A stretch of 64,000 nucleotides of DNA from assembly GCA_039111635.1 (NCBI GenBank), contig JBCAQO010000007.1:124001-188000 (forward strand). Reading direction: 5' to 3'. This DNA is from Heterobasidion occidentale (Eukaryota; Basidiomycota; Agaricomycetes; Russulales; Bondarzewiaceae). The notes beneath the pieces were generated by a model. That model saw only the letters and a program-made list of their open reading frames with translations, was not told where the DNA came from and made no database searches. A program made the translations under genes and the position numbers. Every line of letters begins with the position of its first letter. Within the stretch, counting starts at the first letter, position 1. Positions 48,074-59,238 of this stretch are shown piece after piece.

Positions 48074-50416
48074 ATGCCTCTTCAAATTTCAGAAGCATCA
48101 GAAACGACCGGCCTTGCAGCAGCAATCCAGTCTTCCACCAATATGCCTGCCGGGTATCTATCCTTCCCAGTAGAGCTACTCATCATGGTGCGCCACTACA
48201 TCTCCAAACATTACCATCTAATCACTCTTACGGCTTATTCTAACAGATTTGCACAAAATCCAACCCGAAAGCTCTGTTACAACTAGCACATACGAACAAA
48301 TGGCTTTGTGGTATCATCAACGGCCCAGCATTCGAGAATTATTGGAAATCTGCACTTGATTGTGTCCCTCCCCCACCTGACGGCACATCACTTTTGCAAT
48401 ATGCACACCTTGCTCTTGAGACCCACTGCCACGTACGTATACCTGTTCCTCCTCCGTTGCTAATGCTGAGACACTCTGATCGCAGAACTGCGAGACGTCC
48501 AAGGTTATCTGTAAGGTTTACTGGGTTGCGCGCAAGCGCTTGTGTAAGGATTGTTTCGGCCAATTGTGCGTGGCTTTTGCAAGTCTCAAGGATGACGTCG
48601 CTGACATATTCGGTCCGAATCAGGTTTCAAAAGAATCCAAAGTGTCCCAAAGGCATCGACAAGCCCGCCTGGAGGCTTGCTATCCAATTTAGCGCGCTCA
48701 GATTCTGTTTGCCTTCGCAGTTCGTATATCGAGGCACCATTGCTGCCATAACCAAGGCCCTCCTCCAATCGAAGGATCAGATGTATTATGTGACCCACAC
48801 TCTCGCCGACCGTCCATATGATCGGGTACGCTATACTTTTCCTTGACTGAAAGTTCCTCATTTGAAATTAGTGTTTTTTGTAGTACAGCGATCCATTTGA
48901 AACCCTATATAACAAGCACGCCGCTGAAAAAGCAGCCATCGATCATGAGCGAAGGAGACGCGAGGATGCAATCATAGATGATAGACTTCGACAGTAAATG
49001 GACCACCATTCGTGACATGTCCTGCATAACCTGACCCACTTCTCCACAGCATCGTTATTCATCTCGAGGAGGTAGGCTATAAGGCTGCTCTCGCCGATCG
49101 AGCTCGGATGAGGGCCGTACGTGGCCACCCTCTCGTTAATATTGCCCGCGTTTGGGACAACAATGGTGAGAATATAACTTAGGCACCTGTGCTTTGTGAA
49201 GGTCTCATGAGTATCTCAGAATGGCCCCAGATACAAGCAGGTCTCATCAAGTATCTGGAAGATCTCCGATACGTGAAAATTCTCGGATCGCGATTGCAGA
49301 AACTGTCAATCATGCTCGACCAGATGCACGAAGACCTCCCTGACATCCTGCCTCAGAATTACATCGACATTGCTCTTCTTCCAGAGGTTCAGCAGGTCCT
49401 CGACGTCGGTCCGGATACAACTCCTTCGGATTCCGCTCTGGCTGACCTCAATGTCATACCCGCGGCATTGAGCCGGTGGAGGCAGAGAATCGATTCGGAA
49501 TTGGCAGAGAAATTCCCCAGGCTGATGCCGATTTTCGATAACCAAAAGACACTCGACCACCCTGCAGCGGTCTTCGTCTGCAAAAAATGCTTTGCTTGTG
49601 AACGAGAGCCGATCACCTACGCCGCGCTGCTCCCGCACTCCTGCTGCACCGCCAAGTTTACAAGTGAGATACTCCCGTCGAATTTCGAAGGCTCCGTCTA
49701 CAGCTTCGCCGCGCAGTGGTCGTACAAGTGCAAGCCGTGGTCGGCGAAGACACTGGACGTTCATCGGGCGTCGAAAAAGGTCAAAGAAATGATACTCGCT
49801 TGTGGTGTCAACCCCGACACTGCATCCTGGGACGAAATGGACAAGAAAGATTTGCGTGTTCACTGTGTCACTTGCGAAACGAAGGTGAGGGGCGTAACGA
49901 TGACCTGGCGAACTGCGGTGCGTGCTCCTTATATATGGATTCGTCTTTCTGTGAATTAACGGCTGTGTTCTTCAGGTCCACCATGCCTTATTCGATCACC
50001 CGTCCAGGACTCCCATCAAATGGGCCCAAGCTAACGAGGCGGTATCAGCATACGCGCGCAAGCTTGAAAATGACACCAAGCAACTATCACGCAAAGCCTA
50101 TCGTGACATGCACGTCTGTCTTGCTTGCCCCAGCAGAGTTTACTGCATGCCCGCCAGCCGCATCGAAGACCATTTTAGGCACAAGTTGGGTCGATCGCCT
50201 CTGATCTGCGCTACCCGCTCTCTGACATCTGTCCACAGCCATCGCTCCTCGCTTCCTGTCCTCAACAGAAATTATAAAAGGGACCCGGAGGCGTATCCGT
50301 ACGTACCCTTGCCCGTCGCAGTTTTGCCGTTGAGGAAGGGCAAGGCATATTTTATGCCGACTGAGCTTGAGTGGCGCAAGAATGGCCGTGCAGGCCCCCT
50401 CCGTTCGACATCTTGA
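48074..50416 (+). CDS. F-box-like protein C with Cys-rich domains
   Basis: Nine exons with the same junction positions as F-box B (48074-48187, 48247-48432, 48486-48565, 48624-48825, 48884-48993, about 49050-49165, 49220-49917, 49976-50184, 50239-50416) give about 630 residues. Features: LSFPVELLIM at the F-box start; LLQLAHTNKWLCGIINGP; CETSKVICKVYWVARKRLCK, with a second CxxC (KDCF); a coiled segment (HERRRREDAIIDDRLRH); EWPQIQAGLIKYLEDLRYVK; VFVCKKCFACEREPITYAAL; HCVTCETKVRGVTMTWRTAV; then VCLACPSR; and a tail ending GPLRSTS. No stop interrupts it. It is likely an SCF adaptor paralogous to B; A is the dead third member. Confidence 0.82.
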
Positions 50417-50657
50417 AGATCGGCAAGACGCCGTGAGAGTCGATGATCATGTACATACCAATAATGATGCATGCATCAAATTCGTTCTATTTATTTCCTC
50501 ATGCTTAGCGGGTGCTTATAGGTGCTTATACATTGTGCCAACTATTTGGGATTTGAGCCAGGCCCGCCCATCACTACGCCTTCTCCAAGGCTTCCCACAG
50601 CGGTGAGATCTATTTGACAGAGCGCGCATAGCTAGCGTGTGCGCATCAAGTTTACTT
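50417..50657. other. Convergent spacer between F-box C and coiled-coil gene
   Basis: Short 3' spacer; no further gene. GTGCTTATA occurs twice in tandem near 50512-50529. Confidence 0.4.
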
Positions 50658-51413
50658 TCATAAGTCGACAGGAATGACCAGAGACGCGTCCTGCAACCGC
50701 ACCTCACATCAGTATAATTGCGATGAGAAATAAATTCCAAAAAACATTACCTCTACCAGCACCCAGTCGAACTCTTCCATCATCGCTGCGTTCGCTCCTC
50801 CCTGCATTTGCTGTGCATCATGAATTTTCTGTCTCAGTGAATAGACCTGCTCGTATAATACTCTTAGCTGCTCGTTTTGTTCTTTCATCAATTCGGATAG
50901 CATGTCCATCTTTTCGTCCATCTTCTGGTCTAACGCTCTCCTCTTCTGTTCTAACGCTCTCATCTTCTCAAATCGCCTTTTCTCCTTCTCTTCTAGCTCT
51001 TCCATCTGTTGTTCTAGCACTCTCACCTTCACGGCTATCTCTTTCATCCGCTCGTCTTGCTCTTTCATCCACTCGACTTGCTCTTTCATCCTCTCGGATG
51101 GCTCTCTCACCTTTTCGGCTATCTCTTCCATCTGCCAGTTCTTCTGCTCTGCGAACTCTCCCTTCAGCGCTTGGGATACGAATACTGGTCTATCCACCCT
51201 CATCAGGTAAATTTCTATAATAGCCGCTTTCTCTTTATCACTGGTGGCCTGGTTCAACGCGCGGTGGGGCTCCTGGTGTGCGGCTGCGATACAAAGCTTC
51301 GGCATCAATGAGGCCATCCGATCAGGCAACGTGGGAGCTCCCCGTTCCTTCGAGGGTAGTAATGCGACTTTGCTTTGTACCTCCTCTGTCGTAAAATCGC
51401 TTGGTGTCGCCAT
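50658..51413 (-). CDS. Hypothetical coiled-coil protein
   Basis: Exon 1 (51413-50751) starts MATPSDFTTEEVQSKVALLP; exon 2 (50690-50658) adds DASLVIPVDL and a stop, using a GTAATG donor and a TTGCAG acceptor; 231 residues. Residues about 100-205 are a long heptad-rich coiled coil with the repeated unit WMKEQ/RMKE and blocks such as EQQMEELEEKEKRRFEKM. There is no signal peptide or membrane segment. The N-terminal 95 residues are globular and unrecognised. The frame is intact, which favours a real gene, but the function is unknown. It converges with F-box C. Confidence 0.65.
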
Positions 51414-52587
51414 GAGAAGCAAACAGAGATAGTGGGACGTCGACTGTTATAGAAAAAGACGAGGACGCCGTTGAGGAGAGCCTAGCTCTATACAGTGGCG
51501 GTGTGAGACGGGGTCAAGCACGGATAAAGGGAGATACGTACTGTACAAGCCCCTGAGGTAGATGGTCAACGCAGTCCACTGGCAGTCCAGGTCCAAATTC
51601 GGAGCTTCGGCAGTCTTGTTTTGGAAAGGTCGGCATGAACGGCAGGATCCGGCTGTCTGGCTCTGCGCAGAGTGTTAGACTCAGTCGTGTCGACTGTCGA
51701 CGTTGTCACTGGCCGGGTCGTCGCAATTTTCAAGGCATCGTGTACATCGTTGTATATACACGTATGCGACAAAGTGTTTGACTGTCAGTAGTGGCTATCA
51801 GAACTCAGGGGCGTCGGTCTCCACCCTAGCTCAGAAAGGACGACATACCATGATGCTCCGCGCTTGCTTGACCTCGGCAAACGAACGTCGTGGAAGACAA
51901 TGTCGAGTCGCAGGATTTGTATCACTGGAGAGTAGAAGGCGAGAGGCGTACAACCAGCTGACTGCAGTGAGTTTTATTGACCTCCTTTTGTCATTTCCGA
52001 TCCGGTTTGAACGAAACAATGTGTGCGCTTTCGCTGATAGATCCATCACGTCGACATCAATCCGTATGCGCGTCAATAGGGATGCGAGAGGGATCAATAA
52101 GATAAGTTCCACAACATTCGTCCCTACGTCCATGGCTGCACTCTTCGTGACGACGATCGATGGCTTCTCGTTTCCAACGCATGGAGAGGAAAATTCGAGA
52201 GTACAGACCGAAAGGTTTTTTCTTGATCGGCAACTGCTCGCTCAGATTATCGACAGACACCCGGAAAAGGACAAGACACACAAGAAGAATCCAGGATCCT
52301 GTCCGTATGTCCGATCGACTATCCATAGTAGAGGGCGGGGCGATGTCCGCGCTGATCAAGTTCAATAGGTTGAGTAAGGGTTAGGACTCGGCTTGACTAA
52401 CCACGTGTACTGCAGAACACTAATCGCGTCTTCTTTCGTGGTCTAGGTTTGAAGCCGAAGGGCGTATGCGTCTCTCTTGCCGCAAGTTTTGTATTTGTAA
52501 ACACGGAGCATGGTGGGTCCTCGACATTCCCTGCTTAGTATTTATGAGCTGCAGTGTGGCATCCGTGCCATTCTGACAACACGACTC
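51414..52587. other. Upstream region of coiled-coil and AKR genes
   Basis: A divergent gap of about 1.2 kb. The plus ORF 51703-52368 (221 codons) has no motif, and its opposite strand is also open, so I do not call it. TATATAC near 51755. Confidence 0.35.
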
Positions 52588-53680
52588 ATGACTTACTTTT
52601 CCCCTACACCCAACCCTCCCACTGCTCTTGGTCGGTATCGACTCCTCTCGCCGCACGCCAGCATCCGCGTCTCTCCCATTCAGCTTGGTGCAATGTCCAT
52701 CGGCACTGAATGGGGCGATGGCATGGGAGAGATGACCAAGGAGTCAAGCTTCAAGCTTTTGGACGCGTATTGCGACGCGGGAGGGAATTTCATAGACACG
52801 GCCAACGGCTAGTAAGTGTTTTTCTCGGACTTGGATCTGATATCAAGGCGCGCTTCGGTCCCCGTCGTTCATGCGAGCCTGATTTTTGTGAAAAGTCAAA
52901 ACGGGACTTCGGAAATGTTGATAGGCGAATGGATGGAGCTGCGAGGCAATCGCGACCAAATGGTCATCGCGACGAAGGTATTCCTGTGCCGGTGTCCTAC
53001 AACGCCTAGAACTCACCTGATGTCATCACAGTACACTAATTCCTGGAGAAAGCACGACGCCTCGGTCGCCCAGAAGGTGCACTTCACTGGAAATGGCACC
53101 AAGTCGCAGCGCCTGTCCGTCAACGCGTCGCTGAAGAAGTTGCGCACGGACTACATCGACATCTTGTACTGCCATTGGTACGACTGGGACACGAGCGTCG
53201 AGGAGCTCATGGACAGCTTGCATAATCTCGTGGTCTCCGGGAAGGTCTTTCATATCGTGAGCATCATTTTCTGCATGCTTGTTGCAACCATATGTGAATG
53301 TGCGCTCTCGTAGGGCATTTCGGTAGGCTATCTGACATCTCTCCTCATTGGAGGGTGCTGAAGGCTTGTAAAGGACTGCCCTGCGTGGATCGTCTCCCGG
53401 GCGAACCAGTACGCGATCGACCATGGGAAGACGCCGTTCTGCATCTACACAGGCCAATGGAATCTGACCAAACGCTCTTTCGAGCGCGAGATCACCCCTA
53501 TGGCACGCGAGCTAGGTCCGCCACGCTTTCCTCTTCTCCACGTCCACTCTGGCGTCTGTTTTGTGCTTTGCCACCTGTGCTGATTCCTGATGTGTCTGGC
53601 ACCCGTGGTCACTAGGTCCTGCTTTGGCTCCTTGGGATGTCCTCGGGGGAGGGAGATTCCGTACGGACGCTGAGGACAAG

Positions 53681-55502
53681 TCATTAGGAAATCGGCCGAT
53701 GTCTGATCCAGGTCTGAGAGCTTCTGATTGTTCTGAACTCAGATGGCTCAGACCAATCAGAGGTCAGAACAAGACTCTGCCGTCAGGAGGTTACCTTTCC
53801 GCATCTGTCTTAGTTCAGACCAGTCAGAGCTCATCCAGAACAATAGTCAGAGATTTGGTCATTAGCTCAGACCCCGTCTGCAGCCTCACACAGGGATTTC
53901 ATACAGCATTATTACCATCAAAATATTATCATTCTACTGTATGCAAAATACTACGAACAAAGGGCAGCCCGGCATCTAAAATGAGCACACCGGATTGTGA
54001 GTGGCACATAGTCCTCCATCTTGGACTCTGTTTGAGGCTCGACAGTCTGCGCACGGCAACGAGAGGGTCAACGAAAGGGTACGGGTGCGGGCAGGGGGGG
54101 CAGCGGCAGCAAGAGAACATGAGCCCGCACTCGTCTTGTGCAAGCGTGGGTGGCTAGCACTGGCAGCGGCAGCGAGAGAGCACGAGCGCAGGCAAGGTGG
54201 GCGGCGGCAGCAAGAGGATACGGGCCCACACTTGCGGGCGCAGGTGGGTGGCGGTATTAAAAGAAGACAAGCCCGCACTCATCTTGTGCAAGCGTAGGTG
54301 GGATCAGCGTCAGCAGCGAGAGGGTACGAGTGCGGACAGGGTGGGCGGCAGCAGCGAGAGGATACAAGCTCACACTTGTCTTGTGTGAGCGTGGGTGCAG
54401 GGCATCGAGAGCTCTCATCTTGTGCGAGCGCGAGCGGGGGATCGGCAGCGGTAGCGAGAGGGTATGGGCGCGGTCGCAGGTGGGCGGCGGCATCGAGAGA
54501 AGATGAGACAAAATGAGTGCGGGCGGGGGAAGTGGGCGGTGGTGAGAGCAAGAGGCAGAGCGCAGCGTGCGCAACGACGCATTGACGCGGCGATGGCACG
54601 TGCCGCTGCCACATCTCTGCTGCCCTGCTTGCTCTCCCGCCGCCGTCCACCACCGCCTCTGCTCGCGCTCGTCTTATCTCGCCGCCGATGCCGTCCAGCG
54701 CCACCCCTTTGCCCGCGCTCGTCTTGTACGACGAGCATGTGCATGCCTCCTCTTGTCTCGCCACCGCCGCCGTCCAACACCGCCTCTGTCTGTACTCGTT
54801 CAAGACGAGCGCATGCCTGTCCTTCTCCCACCATCTCCGCCCGCGCTCGTCTTGTATGACGAGCGTGGGCACACCTCATCTTGTCTTGCTGCCATCACCG
54901 CCTAACATCTCTGCCTGTTCTCGTGCAAGACAAGCGCGGCCTCGCCTCGTTTGGTCTCGCCGCCGCCGCCCACCACCACCACCTCTGCCCACGCTCGTCC
55001 TGTTAGACGAGCGCACGCCTCCTCTTATACGATGAGCGCACGCCTCCTTTTGTACGACGATCGCATGCCTCCTCTTGTCTCGCCGCCGCTGCCGCCTACC
55101 ATCTCTGCCCGCGTTCGTACGAGACGAGCGCGGCCTTATCTCGTCTGATCTCGCCGTCTACCAACTCGAATCCTCTCGCTGCTGCCGCCGATCCCTGCCC
55201 ACGCTCGCACAAGACAAGTTCGGGCTCGTCTTCTTTCAATGCCGCCGCCCACCTGTGCCCACGCTCGTACAAGACAAGTGCAGGCTCGTATGTAATTAGC
55301 ATCTTTATGATAAGATCACTGGCTTGCATTCTAGTACTTTACAAGTATGCTACTGCCAGTTCTCAATTCCTGTTTATCATTCTGGATAGTTCTGAGTAAT
55401 GTCTGAGTTCAGAATGCCCAGAGGCGACAGAAGCCCTCAGAACTCTTCAGACAGAGATCAGACATCTCAGACCACCTAAGAGATCTGCCGATTTGCTGAT
55501 GA
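53681..55502. mobile_element. Fold-back element with mirrored repeat arrays inserted in AKR
   Basis: The ends are TCATTAGGAAATCGGC (53681) and, reversed, TCATCAGCAAATCGGC (55502); host sequence is duplicated as AG (or AAG) at the junction. Within about 200 bp of each end the pentamer TCAGA/TCTGA recurs many times. The interior (54040-55290) is a GC-rich array of roughly 60-bp units built on ACTCGTCTTGTGCGAGCG and GGCAGCGAGAGG. The left half has one orientation and the right half the opposite, so the element could fold on itself. No transposase is present. ORFs inside are repeat translations. Non-autonomous; relation to TIR element 1 is suggested by the termini. Confidence 0.65.
54040..55290. 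repeat. Inverted arrays of GC-rich ~60-bp repeats
   Basis: Left array (about 54040-54560) repeats GGCAGCGAGAGG and CTTGTGCAAGCGTGGGTGG blocks. Right array (about 54610-55290) carries the complementary blocks (CTCGCCGCCGCC, GCCCGCGCTCGTCTTGTACGA). Units are imperfect and vary in length. Confidence 0.65.
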
Positions 55503-55576
55503 AGGCCCGGCGCGAAACGAACGAGAATAATCGGACGGGGTTCACGCAGGATGGTTCGTGGGAGCGTAGTGCTTAG

Positions 55577-56502
55577 TGTTGCTGGGTATTCCTCAATGCA
55601 GCTGCTTCTGCAAAAATATCGGAAATAACGTGAGCATAATACACACAAGGTCTAGGAATCGAGATTGCCGGCTTTCTTCGGAGTAAGATTGGAAGAGCAG
55701 GATGTGCCATACGATGATAGTATGCCCTGCGGAACGAAAAGCCCTCGGCCAATGCGCTCGTCGAAATCCTAAATCACTCATAAGATAGAGCCAACCGAGC
55801 TCAGATGGATTAAGAACTTCGAAGCTGGGCACAAAAATGATCAGAGCATTGCATGGCAATCACAGCCTCAGGAGAGAAGCAACGGCTTGAGCATCAGCAG
55901 CGATACTGACAGTCACGACGATTGTTTTCTGTTTTGTGTTGTTCAAGTTGGATATCTTGCAGCTGCTACGCTTGCGTGGAAGATGGTGGCGGTACAAGTG
56001 AGTTTGATACTGGTGGCGGAAAGCTGAGAGTGGCGAAAGAAAAGTCGAAAGAAACGCAAATGCCCGGCGGCGGCCCGGTGACGAGCTGACTCTTCTCATC
56101 ACACAACATGACCGCAACATTCGATCCCCTCTCTAGATCCGATGGCGCAGAGGCAACAGCAGAGAAAAACGATGCATTGTGAGATAGTGGAAGATACAAT
56201 TCATGTGAGTGATCTTTGAAACATCTATAGCCTTTCCCCTCCATGTCGTACTGCACGCGCTCCTCGCTCGCGGCACTGGCAGACAGCCCCGAGGTCCGCC
56301 ATCGGATCGATGCGGGATTAGATGAGGACCTTCACATGCCATGGATGGTGCGCTACAGAGAAAAAGGGAGGTTGAGCAAAGGAAGAGATCTATAAAGGCG
56401 GGCGAGCGGGGTGCGACGACAGAGCGATGTAATGGATTGGCATGACAAGACGACACTCACCTCACTCTCCACCTCCACCCACTCCGCCTCTGCGCTCAGG
56501 CA
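55577..56502. other. AKR-ZF5 spacer including conserved ZF 3' block
   Basis: From about 55650 onward the sequence is duplicated at about 58540-59240, downstream of ZF6. It includes the same intron-like unit seen after ZF3 (on the minus strand, donor GTGAGTG near 56460 and acceptor CTCTGTAG near 56354). No independent gene is called. Confidence 0.4.
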
Positions 56503-57511
56503 TCAATCGTGAATGTTGCGCTTGTGGTTCCTCAGCGAGTCCGGCCGGCTGAACTTCTTGTCGCACTGATCACACCCGAGCGACTTCTCAATGTGCGCCT
56601 TCCCCCACAGCATGTGCCGGGTCAACTCTGCCTTGCGCTTGAAACCCGTCGTACAGTCAATGCACTTGTGCTTTGCGGTTAGGTATGGTGTCTTTCTTCC
56701 TCCCGTCTTGAGTGCCGGCGCTGCAGCCTTCGTGCGGGACTTCCCCTTGGCCGTCGCCTTTACAGCCTTGGGAATGGTCTTGTTCGCAGGAGTCTTCCTG
56801 CGAATAGACTTTCTTAATGTAACTGTTGGATGGTCGAGGGTATTACCCTCGAATCTCTCGCTGGTGCCCGCTGGCTGATGCGGGATCGGTCGCAGGCGCC
56901 GTTTAGAGGTCGCGAGCCTCGCTACGACACCTCCGCTTGTACCTGCCTGCGGCGCGCTTGGACCAGCGACTGGCAGCTCTGACATCGCCAGTGCACCGTA
57001 TTGGGGCTGGACGGCGTAGTGCGAGTAGTGAGGGATCGCAGGCTCCTCGTGCGCTAATGGGACGGTCAGTAAGCAAGTTCGAAGTGCTAAAAGGGAAAGG
57101 GTGGCTCACCGTACATGGGCCTGTACGCCATGGGCAGTGCTGCCTGATAGTAGCTACCCCCAACCGACAGCATCTGCTGGGGGTAGTGCACAGCGCCACT
57201 AACGACGTGCGAAGGCCCCGCCATCGCGTACATTGGCAGGGATTGGACCGGAGCCCACTCGGGCTCGATCGTGGGGTACTGCGAATGGAGGTTTGTTAGT
57301 GTTGTGCTGGCAAACGGTGGGCAAAAACGAAGCATACGACGGGCCCATACCCCAGAGCCTGCGCGTGGTGCCCCCATTGACCCATGGCGAGGGTAGGAGG
57401 CTGCTCCGCTGGGGGATCGGTGTAGGCAAAGGACGTTTGCCCTTGCGACATCAAGGAGAGGCTCTCCTCCCAGCCTTGAGTGCTGTGCGTGGGGTAGTGG
57501 GTGTAAGGCAT
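56503..57511 (-). CDS. Two-finger C2H2 zinc-finger protein ZF5
   Basis: Three exons, 57511-57341, 57278-57110 and 57053-56503, join in phase: 296 residues. N-terminal signature THYPTHSTQGWEESLSLMSQ; a Pro/His/Tyr-rich middle with AMAGPSHVVSGAVHYPQQML; a basic linker RKSIRRKTPANKTIPKAVKA, then KGKSRTKA; finger 1 CIDCTTGFKRKAELTRHMLW (H-x6-H); finger 2 CDQCDKKFSRPDSLRNHKRN then IH. All eight zinc ligands are present and introns use GT-AG. Intact and probably functional as a nuclear regulator. Its neighbour ZF6 is a recent segmental duplicate in the same orientation, and ZF3 is the closest intact relative on the other strand. Confidence 0.85.
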
Positions 57512-57580
57512 GGAATAAGGTGGTGTGGCTCAGGTGGTATGGCTGAGGGGGATTGTTGAGCTCGCCTCAAATCCCTCTCC

Positions 57581-57595
57581 CAGGCTTTAAGAGAG
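57581..57595 (-). promoter_or_regulatory. Conserved CTCTTAAAGCCTGG promoter element of ZF5
   Basis: On the minus strand CTCTTAAAGCCTGG lies about 75 bp before the ATG. The same block occurs about 60 bp before ZF6, and a variant lies before ZF3. Confidence 0.4.
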
Positions 57596-57599
57596 CCGG

Positions 57600-59238
57600 C
57601 ACAGCAGAGAAGTACGCTTCTCGCTCCTTGTCGCAAGAGGGTTCCATTTTCGCCTCACAAGTGGGTGTCCGAGTTAGGTGCGTGGCGGGAACAATCTACG
57701 CGTCTCCGGAGTATGCTTTATCCCCTCTTTTTTTTTCCAACTCAGATTCCGAGCAACTTTAGATTGTTCATTCCTTTCGACGACCCCCATATGCACGGCG
57801 GGTGGAACATGCCTGCAAGAGAGACAATGGGGCATTGGCGCTTCTCTGTTATCACTCTTCCGATTCGAAGCTCGTGCTCAACACGCCTAGTCTGGGCCCT
57901 CTCACAGACAGCTGACAGACGGCGCACCTGACAATGTCGGCCTTCTAGGACCTGACTGCGACGGCGGGGGAAGATGGGCAACGGTAGCGGACCACTCTCC
58001 TGGACACCCATGCTTCATTTCTAGGACAATGCGCGACCCACAAGATTGGCTTACTGTCCGACGCCTCAATTTTCTAGTGTGTGAACACTCCCCGCTTACG
58101 CAGCGGCAACGATGCAGTCGCCCCCTGAGAGAAAAAACGTGTTCGGCTACAGATCTCGCCTCCCCCTCCCGCCGTGTTGCCGTGGTTCCCCATGCCGTGG
58201 TGCTTTGTTTGGACTTTTGTTCGGTTCAATCCATGGCTGGTGGTCTGTCCTCGCCTACTTACGGAATACTTACCTGTTCTAGCATCCGCGCCTTCCGGGG
58301 ACACGTCGACGACCTGCAGGGCATTCCATAAGCGATACCTTTGTACGCTGCCTCATGAACGCTATGCAAGAAAGCGTTACATGTCCTCAATGTTAGAAGC
58401 TGTATCATGGTCGGAGGGATAATATGAGTTGTATAAATATATGGTATACCACTATCCAACAGATACTTCTCGGTCGAGGAGGCGAGTGACTATAGGAGAG
58501 AGAAGCAACATGCATCGGATACGACGTTGAAAGGGGATATACAAAAGATGCTGACTTCGGGGAATCGGATTTGAAGCTTGAAGAGCAGGGTGGGCCATAC
58601 GCTCTGCATGATAAAGGAACCCTTGACCTTTTTTCGAGTTTGTGCTCGAATAATTAGAGCGTAGAACAATTATTAAAAAAGATGAAAGCATAGATATGTG
58701 CCGTGACTCCTAGTCTCAAGTTCAAGCTCTAGGAGCTCCTGTGCTCGCCTTGAAAATTACGGCGGCATCAACGGGATCGATAGGTGGCGGAAGATGGCGG
58801 AAGAGAGCAGCGGAGGAAACAGACATTCAGCACTCCGCGCAAGCACTGCGCAAATGCCCGGCCCGGTCTCGGGTTGACTCTTCTCATTGCACAACTCGAC
58901 GACAACATTCCACTCCCTCACTAGATCCGATGGCGCAGAGATGGCAACAGAGGAAAGCGATGTATTGCAGGATGAAACCCATGTAAGTGAACTTTGAAAA
59001 ATCAGCCCTTCCCCTCAACGTCGTACGCGCTCATCGCTCGCGGCACTGGCAGACAGCCCCAAAGTCCGCCATCGGATCGATGCGGGCGTAGACGTGGACG
59101 TTCACATGTCGCAGATGGCCTGCTGCAGAGAGAAAGTGAAGTTGAGCAAGGGAAGATATCTATAAAGGCGCGCGAGCGGAGTGCGACAACAGAGCGATAT
59201 AATAGATTAGCAAGACATGACGAGACTCACCTCACTCA
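57600..59238. other. ZF5 5' flank and ZF6 3' flank
   Basis: 57600-58250 resembles the regions upstream of ZF3 and ZF6. 58540-59238 repeats the region 55650-56500. No separate gene is recognised between them. Confidence 0.4.

Larger units (their letters stand above)
52588..55576 (+). pseudogene. Aldo-keto reductase (aryl-alcohol dehydrogenase-like), split by fold-back element
   Basis: NADPH-dependent carbonyl reductase family. Exons 52588-52811, 52896-52977, 53032-53256, 53314-53322, 53374-53515 and 53616-53680 stay in phase: [39 protein letters not shown] with the catalytic-type Asp and Tyr; ASLKKLRTDYIDILYCHWYD; GISDCPAWIVSRANQYAI; WNLTKRSFEREITPMARE; LAPWDVLGGGRFRTDAEDK. One exon is only 9 nt (53314-53322). 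At 53680 an 1822-bp element interrupts; beyond it 55505-55576 continues in frame as ARRETNENNRTGFTQDGSWE, then RSA and a stop. The C-terminal third of the usual AKR is missing after that stop. Transcripts through the element would not yield a normal enzyme. Confidence 0.75.

Noticed and set aside
51703..52368. 221-codon plus ORF upstream of the AKR
   Set aside because: No motif, basic random-like composition, and the opposite strand is equally open. It may be chance.
54279..54872. 197- and 154-codon ORFs at 54.3-54.9 kb
   Set aside because: Translations of the repeat array, with proline/arginine-rich periodicity and no protein motif.
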